A DNA stretch of 64,000 nucleotides, taken from NCBI GenBank assembly GCA_016720905.1, contig JADKJT010000007.1, positions 171,679 through 235,678 of the forward strand. Direction: 5' to 3'. The notes below the pieces were generated by a model. The model was not told where the DNA came from and did not search any database. It worked only from the letters and a program-made list of their open reading frames with translations. The position numbers were made by a program, and so were the translations under genes. Shown one piece after another: positions 25,451-36,200 of the stretch; the first letter of the stretch is position 1, and each line of letters starts with the position of its first letter. The DNA comes from Gemmatimonadaceae bacterium. Lineage in GTDB: Bacteria; Gemmatimonadota; Gemmatimonadetes; Gemmatimonadales; Gemmatimonadaceae.

Positions 25451-25563
25451 GGGAGACGGGAGACGGGAGACGGGAGACAGGAGACGGGAGACACTTGAGG
25501 ATTGCGTGTTCCCGCTTCACTGTCTCCGCTCGCCCGTCGCAGGTCTCCCGTCTCCCGTCTCCC
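25451..25563. repeat. GGGAGAC palindrome between divergent genes
   Basis: Left arm of six GGGAGAC units, one missing a base (25451-25492), and right arm of GTCTCCC units (25531-25563), with about 38 bases between. It lies between the starts of sdaAB and the ABA4-like gene and runs to within a few bases of the latter's ATG, so it cannot serve there as a 3'-end terminator. Confidence 0.85.
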
Positions 25564-25566
25564 CCC

Positions 25567-25992
25567 ATGCCCACCGCCGACGCGCTCTTTGCTCTCGCCA
25601 ATCCACTGGTCTTGCCGGGTTGGCTTCTCCTGATCGTTGCACCGCGCTGGAAGTGGTCCGTGCCCGTGGTGCGCGCGCTGCTGGTTCCGCTGCTCGCGAT
25701 TGGCTATTCGGCGTTGATCGTCGCACGATTCGGTGCAACCGACGGCGGCTTCGGATCGCTGGCCCAGGTGCAGCTGCTGTTTGCCGACCCGTACACGCTG
25801 GTGGCTGGCTGGGTGCATTATCTCGCCTTCGACCTGTTCATCGGATCGTGGATCGTAGAGGACGCATTGTCCCGACAGGTGCCAGCGTGGCTCCGCATTG
25901 GGGTGCTGCCCTTCACCTTCATGTTCGGACCTATGGGCCTGTTGCTGTACCTCGCCGGCCGCACGGCATTTGATCGCCGGACGACTCCGTGA
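25567..25992 (+). CDS. ABA4-like membrane protein (DUF4281)
   Basis: 141 residues from MPTADALFALANPLVLPGW, with about four membrane spans. VRALLVPLLAIGYSAL and HYLAFDLFIGSWIVEDA are characteristic of the ABA4-like family. The plant member is required for neoxanthin synthesis; the function of bacterial members is unknown. It overlaps the next gene by 4 bases (GTGA). The palindrome directly upstream leaves little space for a normal promoter or ribosome binding site. Confidence 0.8.
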   Translation: MPTADALFALANPLVLPGWLLLIVAPRWKWSVPVVRALLVPLLAIGYSALIVARFGATDGGFGSLAQVQLLFADPYTLVAGWVHYLAFDLFIGSWIVEDALSRQVPAWLRIGVLPFTFMFGPMGLLLYLAGRTAFDRRTTP

Positions 25993-26744
25993 GTCAGGCG
26001 TTCACGGAGCTGCGTCGACGGAGCCCGGCATTGACGGCATTGGCCGTGATGCATCTCGCCTTGCTGGCGGTGTTTATGGTCGCGCTCCAGATCGATGCCG
26101 TGCAGGTGCTGGGCATTCCGCGCTGGTTCAAGCCGGCCAAGTTCGCCGTTTCAATCGCGATCTATCTCACCACCATTGCGTGGTTGCTGCCGTCCACCGG
26201 ATTGACGGAGCGTACGCGTCGTCGGTTGGTGGGTGTCATAGGCACCACCATGATACTGGAGATGATGGCGATCACCGTGCAAGCCGCGCGGGGCACCACA
26301 TCACACTTCAACATCGCCACGCTGTTCGACGCCGTGATCTTCCAGTCGATGGGCATTGCGATCTTGCTCAATACCATCGCGGCCGCGTGGTTGTGCGTTG
26401 GCGCGTGGGGGGTGTTGCGTCGTGAGCCAACGGGCACCCAGGCCGGTGTCGCGATGGGCTTCGCCGTATTCCTCGTGGGCAGCGCCGTTGGTGGTTGGAT
26501 TGTGGCGAACAATGCGCACACGGTGGGCGCGCCGGATGGTGGACCGGGGTTGCCATTCGTGAATTGGAGCACGACGGCCGGCGACCTTCGTATCGCGCAC
26601 TTCGTGGGCATGCATGCGCTGCAAGTGTTGCCCGTGGTAGGCACGATGTTTGGCCGGCGGGCGGTGTACGGCGCGGCGCTGGCGTGGACGGTGCTGACGG
26701 CGGCGCTGGCCGTGCAAGCCGCCATGGGAAGCCCGCTGCTCTAA
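25989..26744 (+). CDS. Seven-span membrane protein of unknown function
   Basis: 251 residues from GTG, with about seven hydrophobic spans. A conserved-looking loop has VQVLGIPRWFKPAKFAVSIA between the first two spans. His residues lie near membrane borders (RGTTSHFN and RIAHFVGMHALQVLPVVGT). I do not recognise a named family. Coupling by overlap to the ABA4-like gene suggests that the pair acts together in the membrane. The stop codon abuts the palindromic element at 26743. Confidence 0.65.
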   Translation: MSQAFTELRRRSPALTALAVMHLALLAVFMVALQIDAVQVLGIPRWFKPAKFAVSIAIYLTTIAWLLPSTGLTERTRRRLVGVIGTTMILEMMAITVQAARGTTSHFNIATLFDAVIFQSMGIAILLNTIAAAWLCVGAWGVLRREPTGTQAGVAMGFAVFLVGSAVGGWIVANNAHTVGAPDGGPGLPFVNWSTTAGDLRIAHFVGMHALQVLPVVGTMFGRRAVYGAALAWTVLTAALAVQAAMGSPLL

Positions 26745-26818
26745 GACGGGAGACGGAAGACGGGAGGCCTCCGAAGCGGAAGTGTCTCCCGTCTCCCGTC
26801 TTCAGTCTCCCGTCTTTT
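26743..26818. repeat. GGGAGAC palindrome at a convergent junction with uvrA
   Basis: AAGACGGGAGAC from 26743 pairs with GTCTCCCGTCTT near 26782-26802, followed by another CTCCCGTCTTTT ending in four T on the plus strand. The stop codon of uvrA and its last codons (Lys-Thr-Gly-Asp-stop) are inside the element. Confidence 0.85.
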
Positions 26819-29756
26819 CGCGCCCCGCCCGCAACATGCTGCGAAGGTAGAACCCCGTGTGACTCTCCTTCACGCGCGCCACCTGCTCCGGCGTGCCGGC
26901 TGCCACCACGCTACCGCCGCGCACGCCGCCTTCAGGACCCAGATCGATCACCCAGTCCGCTGTCTTGATCACATCGAGATTGTGCTCGATCACCAGCACC
27001 GTGTTCCCGCGATCGACCAGCTTATGGAGTACTTCCAGTAAGACGCGCACGTCCTCGAAATGCAGTCCCGTGGTGGGTTCATCGAGGATGTACAGCGTGC
27101 GACCGGTATCACGCTTGGCCAACTCCGTGGCGAGTTTCACGCGCTGCGCTTCGCCGCCCGACAAGGTGGTGGCGCTCTGCCCCAGATGGATGTAGCCCAG
27201 TCCCACATCACGCAGCGTTTCCAACTTCTGCGCAATGCGCGGTTGATTCTCGAACACCGTGCAACCCTCCTCCACGGTGAGATCAAGTACCTCGGCGATG
27301 CTCATGCCACGGAAACGCACTTCCATGGTTTCGCGATTGAATCGCTTGCCTTTGCAGACATCACACGGCACGAACACATCAGGCAGGAAGTGCATCTCGA
27401 TTTTCACGAGTCCATCGCCCTGACAGGACTCGCAACGGCCGCCCTTCACATTGAAGGAGAACCGTCCGGGTCCATAGCCCCGAATCTTCGACTCGGGCAG
27501 TTCCGCAAACAGTTCGCGAACCGGCGTGAACACGCCCGTGTACGTGGCCGGATTGGAGCGCGGCGTGCGGCCAATGGGACTTTGATCGATGTCAATGACC
27601 TTGTCGATGTGCTCCAGTCCACGAATCCCGTCATGCGTCCCGGGAATGACGCGGGCCCTATAGAAATGCCGGGACAGCGCGCGCTGCAGAATGTCTGTCA
27701 CGAGCGTCGATTTGCCCGAACCGGAGACGCCCGTTACCGCTACAAACAGTCCAAGCGGAAACTCCGCAGTGACATCGCGCAGGTTGTGGGCGCGCGCGCC
27801 TTGCACGATCAGGGACCGTGCCGGGTCGGCCGGACGTCGCGTTCGCGGCACCGGGATCGAACGGGTGCCACGCAAATAAGCGCCGGTAATCGAGGCGTCG
27901 GTGCGCAGGATGTCTTCCAGCGAGCCTGACGCGAGCACCTCCCCGCCGTGCTTGCCCGCACCAGGACCGAGATCGATGATGTGATCGGCCTCGCGAATGG
28001 TTTCCTCATCGTGCTCCACCACAATGACGGTGTTGCCAAGGTCACGCAGTTGCTTGAGCGTGGCCAGCAACCGACCGTTGTCCCGTTGATGCAGTCCGAT
28101 GCTGGGCTCGTCGAGGATGTACAACACGCCCACCAGGCGTGACCCGATTTGCGTGGCCAGGCGAATGCGTTGCGCTTCGCCGCCAGACAGGGATTCGGCG
28201 CTGCGGTTGAGCGTGAGGTAGTCGAGGCCCACATCCACCAGGAAACGCAACCGTTCGCGCACCTCCTTGAGGATTGGTCCGGCCACGCCCACTTCCAAAC
28301 CCGGATGCCCGGGCGTCCGCAGCGGCACGTCCTCGAAGAACGCCAGCGAGTCCAGCACACTGAGTTCGACCACATCACCGATGTTGCGTCCGTGAACGGT
28401 GACGGCCAGTGATGCGGGACGCAGGCGACGGCCGTGGCATGCCGGGCACGCCGCCGCGACCATGTACGATTCGAGATCGGTGCGCACGGAATCCGCGCTC
28501 GTTTCGTCGTATCGGCGCTGAATGTGCGCCATGATACCTTCCCACGCACTCTCGGACGCCGACGACTTCGCAGCCGACTTCCGGGCAGTCCCCGTCGATT
28601 TCTTTGCCGTCTTCTTCACCGTCGGCGTCGACGCGCTGACCCCGTGCAGCAGCTGCTGTCGCACGGTGGCGGGGATCTTGCTCCACGGCATGGTGAGATC
28701 GAAGCCCAGCATCTTGGCCAGCCCCGGCAGGATGACCTTGCGCAGATAGCCGTCAGGCTCGCCCCACGGCAGAATCACGCCCTGCAGGATGGACTGGTTC
28801 CGCTCGCCAAGGATGAGCTCCTCGCTGACCGTGCGCGTGGTGCCCAGACCACTGCACTGCTCGCACGCGCCGAACGGCGAATTGAACGAGAAGTTGCGCG
28901 GTTCGAGCTCCGGCATCGAGATACCGCAGGTGGGGCAACCATACCGTTCCGAAAACATCTCGGTGGTCGGCTGTGCCCCATCAAATCGCACGACTTCGGC
29001 AAGGCCCTCCGCCAGTCGCAACGCGGTCTCCAGTGAATCGGTGAGACGCCCACGATCGTCGAGACGCACAGACAGCCGGTCGACCACAATGGAAATCGAG
29101 TGATTCAGTCGCCGATTCAGCTTGGGCGGATCAGCCAACTCCACGAGTTCCCCGTCGACCACCGCACGCACAAAGCCCTGCTTGCGCGCGTCTTCAAACA
29201 GGTCCCGGAATTCGCCTTTGCGTCCCTGCACCAGCGGCGCGCGAATCTCCAGACGCGTGCCGTCGGGCCACGCCAGAATCTGCTCAGCGATCTGGGTCGG
29301 GCTCTGCCGTTGAACCGCGCGCCCGCAATTGGGGCAATGCGGTGTGCCCGCCCGCGCGTACAGCAGACGCAGGTAATCGTAGATCTCCGTCACCGTCCCA
29401 ACGGTCGATCGCGGATTGTGTCCGGCGGATTTCTGCTCGATGGAGATGGCGGGCGACAGCCCCTCGATGGCATCCACATCGGGCTTCTCCATCAGCCCGA
29501 GGAACTGCCGCGCGTAGGCCGACAGCGATTCCACATAACGTCGCTGCCCTTCCGCATAAATCGTGTCAAACGCGAGCGACGACTTGCCCGATCCCGAGAG
29601 ACCGGTGACGACGGTCAGTTTGTCGCGGGGAATCGTGACACTGATGTTCCGGAGATTGTGCTCCCGGGCGCCGCGCACAACCAAGGCACTGGCCGGCATT
29701 GTTGACGCCGGGGCGGACCGAACCGGTGAGGGGGCAGATCGCGACGACTTGGCCAT
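26802..29756 (-). CDS. uvrA: UvrABC system protein A
   Basis: 984 residues; DNA-damage sensor of nucleotide excision repair, a dimer with two ABC ATPase modules each. First Walker A TGLSGSGKSS with Lys59, second TGVSGSGKST. Both signature motifs (SLSGGEAQRIRLA and TLSGGEAQRVKLA) and the zinc modules (CPNC, CPTC, CESCQGDG...CDVCKGKRF) are present. Unusual: a Lys/Ser/Ala-rich insert of about 30 residues near 372-402 (PTVKKTAKKSTGTARKS). The last residues KTGD are encoded by a GGGAGAC repeat, so the natural C-terminus has been replaced or extended by the element. Confidence 0.97.
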   Translation of the reverse strand: MAKSSRSAPSPVRSAPASTMPASALVVRGAREHNLRNISVTIPRDKLTVVTGLSGSGKSSLAFDTIYAEGQRRYVESLSAYARQFLGLMEKPDVDAIEGLSPAISIEQKSAGHNPRSTVGTVTEIYDYLRLLYARAGTPHCPNCGRAVQRQSPTQIAEQILAWPDGTRLEIRAPLVQGRKGEFRDLFEDARKQGFVRAVVDGELVELADPPKLNRRLNHSISIVVDRLSVRLDDRGRLTDSLETALRLAEGLAEVVRFDGAQPTTEMFSERYGCPTCGISMPELEPRNFSFNSPFGACEQCSGLGTTRTVSEELILGERNQSILQGVILPWGEPDGYLRKVILPGLAKMLGFDLTMPWSKIPATVRQQLLHGVSASTPTVKKTAKKSTGTARKSAAKSSASESAWEGIMAHIQRRYDETSADSVRTDLESYMVAAACPACHGRRLRPASLAVTVHGRNIGDVVELSVLDSLAFFEDVPLRTPGHPGLEVGVAGPILKEVRERLRFLVDVGLDYLTLNRSAESLSGGEAQRIRLATQIGSRLVGVLYILDEPSIGLHQRDNGRLLATLKQLRDLGNTVIVVEHDEETIREADHIIDLGPGAGKHGGEVLASGSLEDILRTDASITGAYLRGTRSIPVPRTRRPADPARSLIVQGARAHNLRDVTAEFPLGLFVAVTGVSGSGKSTLVTDILQRALSRHFYRARVIPGTHDGIRGLEHIDKVIDIDQSPIGRTPRSNPATYTGVFTPVRELFAELPESKIRGYGPGRFSFNVKGGRCESCQGDGLVKIEMHFLPDVFVPCDVCKGKRFNRETMEVRFRGMSIAEVLDLTVEEGCTVFENQPRIAQKLETLRDVGLGYIHLGQSATTLSGGEAQRVKLATELAKRDTGRTLYILDEPTTGLHFEDVRVLLEVLHKLVDRGNTVLVIEHNLDVIKTADWVIDLGPEGGVRGGSVVAAGTPEQVARVKESHTGFYLRSMLRAGREKTGD

Positions 29757-29821
29757 AGATGTACGAAATTGCGAAGAAACCCCGAAGGAAACAACCCCGC
29801 GCGCTCAGTCGTCAGCCTTTC

Positions 29822-30568
<747 letters not shown>

Positions 30569-30576
<8 letters not shown>

Positions 30577-32212
30577 GTGCCAGCGCGGTTGGCCCGGCGC
30601 TGCGGCGCGCGGGGGCGATCTGGCTGTTGCTCCCCAAGTGGCAAATGGCGCGACACCGGATGGCGCGTCATGAGCGGGGCGACTTGCGGCGCATGATTGC
30701 GGTGATGCTGCTGGGCGGCGGCTTCTGGCTGGCCGCCTTTCTCATCGCGTATCGGCTGGTGCGCTACTTCCGCAGCGCCGAGGACATCGGCACGCTGCTG
30801 TCCGGAAAGTTGTTGTCGATGATCCTGCTGTCGTTTGGCAGCATCCTGCTACTGTCGAACATCATTGCCGCGCTGTCGAACTTCTTTCTGGCGCGCGATC
30901 TCGATCAACTGGCCGCTGCGCCGCTGTCCCCGTGGGCGGTGTATCGCGCACGCCTCGCGGAAACGGCGTTGCATTCCAGTTGGATGGTCGCGTTGCTGCT
31001 GGTCCCGATCATCGCCGCATACGGTGCGGCCTTCGAAGCCGGATGGGGGTTTGCCGTTGTTGCCATCGGAGCCGGCATTCCGTTCCTGCTGTTTCCTGCG
31101 GCCGCCGGATCGGCCCTGACGTTGCTGCTGGTGAATGTCTTCCCGGCGCGACGTACGCGTGACCTGCTAAGTGTGATCAGCGCGCTGGCCATTGCCGGCC
31201 TGGTCATTCTGTTCCGCGCGGCGCGTCCCGAGCAGCTGGTGCATCCCGAGGGTTTCCAGAACTTCATGCAGTTCGTCGCCTCGCTGGATACCCCTTCGTC
31301 GCCGTGGTTGCCCAGCGAGTGGCTGAGCGAGGCCTTGATGCGCTGGATCGGACGGGAAGCGGTGTGGCCGCCGCTGCTGCGACTCTGGGCCGCCGCCGGT
31401 GCGTTGGTGATGGTGGGCGGATGGGTGGCCGACCGTGGCTGGATCGGGCGCTGCGCGTGCTGGGTCCGACGCGCCGTGAACTGGTGCTCAAGGAGCTCAA
31501 AGTCTTTGCGCGCGACAGTACGCAGTGGTCGCAACTCATCATGCTGGGCGTGTTGCTGGTGGTGTACGTGGCCAACGTGCGCTATCTGCCGCTGAACGGA
31601 AGCGGCATGACCACGCTGCTTCGCAACGTGATTCCGTTCCTGAATCTCGCGCTGGCGGGCTTCGTGCTCGCGTCGGTGGCCGCGCGTTTTGTATTTCCTA
31701 CCGTCAGCCTCGAAGGACGCACATGGTGGCTGTTGCGTTCGAGCCCATTGCCCATGCGCGATGTGCTGTGGGCGAAGTACTGGGTGGGTGCGCTGCCGCT
31801 GCTCGTGCTCGCCGTCGTGCTGGTCGGCGTGACCAACTCGATGCTCGGGGTGTTGCCGTTCGTGCAGGTGGTGTCGCTCACCGCGATCACCGCGCTCGTC
31901 TTTCCGCTGGCGGCGATGGCGCTCTGCTTCGGCACGTTCTATCCGCGATTCGATACCGAGAACGCCGCGCAGATCCCGACGTCGTTTGGTGGGCTGCTGT
32001 TCATGATGACGGGCATCGCCCTCATCGGTGTCGTGGCCTACCTCACGGGGCGGCCCGCGGCGCGCTTCGTGGTGGCTCAGCATTTCGGGTGGGCGAATGA
32101 TCCGCTGCGGATGGTGTTGCCGTTCGCCGCCGCGTTGACGCTGTGTGTGGTGGCGACCGTGGTGCCTTTGGTGATGGCGCGGCGACGGCTGGAAGGTGTG
32201 GAGCGGGCGTAG
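30569..32212 (+). CDS. ABC exporter permease (frameshifted)
   Basis: About 545 residues in total with about a dozen membrane spans. The likely ATG at 30569 overlaps the ATPase stop by 8 bases; one extra base around 30576 shifts the frame to SAVGPALRRAGAIWLLLPKW. A second shift near 31435 joins VGGWVADR to WLDRALRVLGPTRRELVLKE. The C-terminal half contains STQWSQLIMLGVLLVVYVAN and FYPRFDTENAAQIPTSFGG, as in large putative ABC-2 permeases found next to such ATPases. The last residues MARRRLEGVERA are intact. Confidence 0.75.
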
Positions 32213-32308
32213 CACCCGGCATGGTGCTACCATTGGGGCGACGCGAAGGGGCGATGCCATTCGGCTGCTCCACCGCCGTTCCTCCGCCCTCCACCCGTCC
32301 CGTTTTCG

Positions 32309-33168
32309 TTGAAGGCTCACCGCTCACCGCAACCTCCGCGGGTTCCATCGATCACCGACGCCGAGGCCTCACGGTTCCGGCGAAGGCTACACGCGTGGTA
32401 CCGCGCCAACCGTCGCGATCTGCCATGGCGTGAGACGCGCGACCCGTATCGGGTCCTGGTCTCGGAGTTGATGCTGCAGCAGACGCAGGTGTCGCGGGTC
32501 CTCGATTACTACCACCGTTTTCTCGACAAATTCCCCGATCTGCCGACCGCTGGCCGCCGCCCGCCCCAAGCGCGTGATGGAAGCCTGGGAAGGACTCGGC
32601 TACTACGCGCGTGCGCGCAACCTGCACGCCTTGGCAAGGCAGGTCACCGCCGCCGACGGGCTCATTCCCAGCGAGCCCGCCCTTGCGCGCACTGCCCGGC
32701 GTTGGCGCCTACACGGCGGGCGCCGTCGCCTCGTTCGCCTACGAAAAGCGGGCCGCACTCGTCGATACCAATGTCGCCCGCGTCCTCAATCGCGTCTTCG
32801 CCCCGACCATCAAGCCCAAGACCGGCGCGGGGGCCAAGGCGTTGTGGTCGATCGCCGAACGGTTGCTGCCGCGCACTGGCGCGCAGACCTGGACGCACAA
32901 TCAGGCGCTGATGGAGCTCGGGGCACTGGTGTGCAGCGCGCGGTCGCCCAAGTGCGGCGCTGCCCGGTGCGGGTGGCTGCAGCCAGGCCAGTGCGGGCGC
33001 GGCGGGGGGTGGGCACGCCGGCGCCGCGCCCCGCGCGGGGCGGGGCGGGATGTGCGGCCCCGCGTGGGGCCACGTCCGCGAAGACGATCGGCCTCGGCGG
33101 GGGGGGGGGGGGGGGGGGCCGGCAGCGGCCGCAGCGACGCGCTGTGTGGGGGTGCTGACCGGCCCTGA
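32309..33168 (+). CDS. mutY: A/G-specific adenine glycosylase, frameshifted, 3' end corrupted
   Basis: Pieces in three frames form MutY, which removes adenine opposite 8-oxoguanine. The catalytic Glu lies in SELMLQQTQVSRVLDYY. After a break near 32546 comes MEAWEGLGYYARARNLH. After another near 32685 come the helix-hairpin-helix PGVGAYTAGAVASFAYEK and the catalytic Asp in LVDTNVARVL. The Fe-S cysteine cluster is recognisable (ELGALVCSARSPKC, then Cys). The C-terminal NUDIX-like recognition domain is missing: the sequence turns into GC-only text and a 20-base G run (33099-33118). The start codon (TTG here) is uncertain. Confidence 0.8.
33099..33118. other. 20-base poly-G run
   Basis: An uninterrupted G homopolymer inside very GC-rich, low-information sequence at the ruined 3' end of mutY. 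It is probably a base-calling or assembly artefact rather than genomic sequence. Confidence 0.7.
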
Positions 33169-33231
33169 GCAGACGGCCCGGCCTTGGCGGCGCGGCGTGA
33201 AAACGCGGCGGCCCAGTCGGCGTTCCGTCGG

Positions 33232-36200
33232 ATGCTGTCCACTGGTCCCTCCGCCCCGACTCCCGTGCGCCCCCTGCTCTCGCTGACGATCCCCCTGGTC
33301 GCAACGTTCTCGGCCGGCCTTACGCTGGCCGCAACCACGCCCCAACCGCCTGCGAAATCGGCGACCAGGCCTGCATCGGCCTCGCAGCCGACGCTGGCTC
33401 CCATCACCCTCGACTCGGCGTTCAAGCGGAATTTCCGCTGGCGCAATTTGGGCCCCGATCGAGGCGGTCGCTCCATCGCCACCAGCGGCGTGGTGGGCCA
33501 GCCCAAGGTGGCGTACTTCGGTGCCGTTGGCGGCGGCCTCTGGAAGACCGTCGATGCCGGCGACACCTGGATGCCCATCACCGACGGTCAGATTACGAGC
33601 GCGTCAGTGGGCGCGATCGCGGTGAGCGAGACGAAGCCCGATGAGATCTTCATCGGCACCGGCGAGACCTGCATCCGCGGCAACATCATGCCCGGCGACG
33701 GCGTGTATCGCAGCCGCGATGCCGGCAAGACGTGGAAGCACGTGGGCTTCAAGAATGTCGACGCGATCTCCAAGATCCGCATCCACCCCACCAATCCGGA
33801 CATCGTCTTCGCGGCCGTCTTCGGCAAGTACAGCGTGCCGAGCAGCGAGCGCGGCATCTACAAGAGCACGGACGGCGGCACCACGTGGAAGCGCGTGCTG
33901 TTCCGCGACGACAAGACCGGCGCCATCGACATCTCCATCGATCGCGCCAATCCGAATGTGATGTACGCGGCGATGTGGGAGGCGTACCGCAAGGAATACC
34001 AGATGTCCAGCGGCGGCCCGGGCAGCGGCCTGTTCAAGAGCACCGACGGCGGCGAAACGTGGACGGAGATCACGCGCAACAAGGGCATGCCGAGCGGATT
34101 GGTGGGGCGCATTGGGGTGGCGGTGACGGCGGCCAACTCCAACCGGGTGTACGCCCTTGTGGAGAACGAGAGCGGCGGACTGTTCAAGAGCGATGACGCG
34201 GGCGCGACGTGGAGCCTCGTCAACAGCGATCGCAACATCCGCCAGCGCGCCTTCTACTACACGCACGTGTTTGCCGACCAGAAGAACGCCGACGTGGTGT
34301 ACATGCAGAACACATCCATGTTCCGATCCACGGACGCGGGCAAGACGCTGTCCAACGTGGGCAACGGGACGCATGGCGACTTCCACGATCTGTGGATCGA
34401 TCCGGTTGACCCGACCCATTTGGTCGTCGCCAACGATGGTGGATCAAGCGTGTCGATGAATACCGGCACGGCGTGGACGGCGCAGGACTTCCCGACGGAA
34501 CAGTTCTATCACGTCGCGACGACGAAGCACATCCCGTTCCATGTGTGTGGTTCGCAGCAGGACAACAGCACGCTGTGCGTGCCGTCGAACTGGAACGCGC
34601 CCACCGTCGGCTTCGGTCGTGGCGGCGGCGGTGGTGGCGGACGTGGCGCGGGTGCCGGCACTGGCGCCTATGTCGATCCGACCTCAGGCGGCATGGCGGT
34701 CGCGTATCAGGCCGGCGGCGGTGAGCCCGGTTATATCGCGCCCGATCCGCTGGACCCCGACCAGTTCTACTCGGGCACCAACAACGGCAGCTACGTCGAC
34801 AAATTCAATCGCCGCACGGGGCTTTCGCGTGAAGTGAACCCGTATCCCTGGTTCTATTCCGGCGAACCCTCCAAGGAAATCAAGGAACGGTGGCAGTGGA
34901 CGTTCCCGATTCTCTTCTCGCCAATGGATCCGAAGATGTTGTTCGTGTCATCGCAACGCCTGTGGCGCACATTGGATGGCGGGCGCACCTGGCTGCGGCT
35001 GAGTGGTGACCTGACGCGCCATGCGCCCGAAACGCAGGAGAAGTCGGGCGGGCCGATTACCGGCGACATGAATGGACCCGAAGTGTACGGCGTGATTTTC
35101 TCCGTTGGACCGGCCAAGCGCGACATCAATGTCATCTGGACCGGTTCCGACGATGGGCTGGTGCATGTGACGCGCGATGGCGGCAAGGTGTGGGCGAACG
35201 TCACGCCGAAGGACATGCCCGACTTTGGTCGCGTGAGTCAGATCGACGCATCGGCGTTCAATCCGGGCGCGGCCTATGTGTCGGTGCGTCGCCCGCTGCT
35301 GGACGATCGCGCCCCGTACATCTTCAAGACCACCGACTACGGGAAAACGTGGACAAAGATCGTGAACGGCATTCGCGGTGACGCGTATGTGCATGCGGTA
35401 CGCGAAGACCCCACGCGCAAGGGCCTGCTGTACGCGGCGACGCAGCATGGCGTGTACATCTCGTACGACGACGGCGCCCAGTGGCAGGATCTGTCGCTCA
35501 ACATGCCGGATGTGCCGGTGGCCGATCTGGTGGTGGAAGCGAACGAGCTGGTGATTGCGTCGCACGGCCGAGGCTTCTGGATTCTCGACAACATCGGACC
35601 GTTGCGTCAGGCGACGCCGACGATTCTCGCTGCCAATGCGCATCTGTACACGCCGCCGGCGACCGTACGCTCGGGCGCAGGCGCGACGCTGGTCTACAAT
35701 TTCACCACGGCTCCGAAGCGGGCGATTCTCGAGATACTCGACTCGACCGGCACGGTGTTACGGAAGTTCGAAGCCGATACGCTTACCCCCGCCCAACGGG
35801 CGGCGGTGCCAGCGGGCGGCGGCGGGCGGCGTGGTAGTGGTCCGTCAATTCTGCCCATCGCGGCTGGCATGAATCGCGTCACGTGGGATCTGCGCATCGA
35901 GGCCATCCCCAGCTTCCCGGGCATGATTCTGTGGGGCGCGGGAACGAACGGTCCCGCCGTGCCGCCCGGCACGTATACCGCACGCATTGTCGCCGACGGC
36001 GCCACCATGACCGCGCCGGTGGTGGTCAAGCGCAATCCGCGCCTGCCCGATGTCACCGACGCCGACCTGCGGGCGCAGTACGCGTTCGGCAAAAAGGTGC
36101 GCGACAAGACCACAGAAGCCAACGAGGCGATCATCGCGATTCGTCGCGTGAAGTCGCAGTTGGAGCAGCGCCTGACCAAGAGCGACGACGCAGCCCTCAA

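Noticed and set aside
25003..25818. 271-codon minus-strand frame covering the sdaAB start and the ABA4-like gene
   Set aside because: It is the shifted frame produced by the sdaAB break plus antisense sequence; no independent coding evidence.
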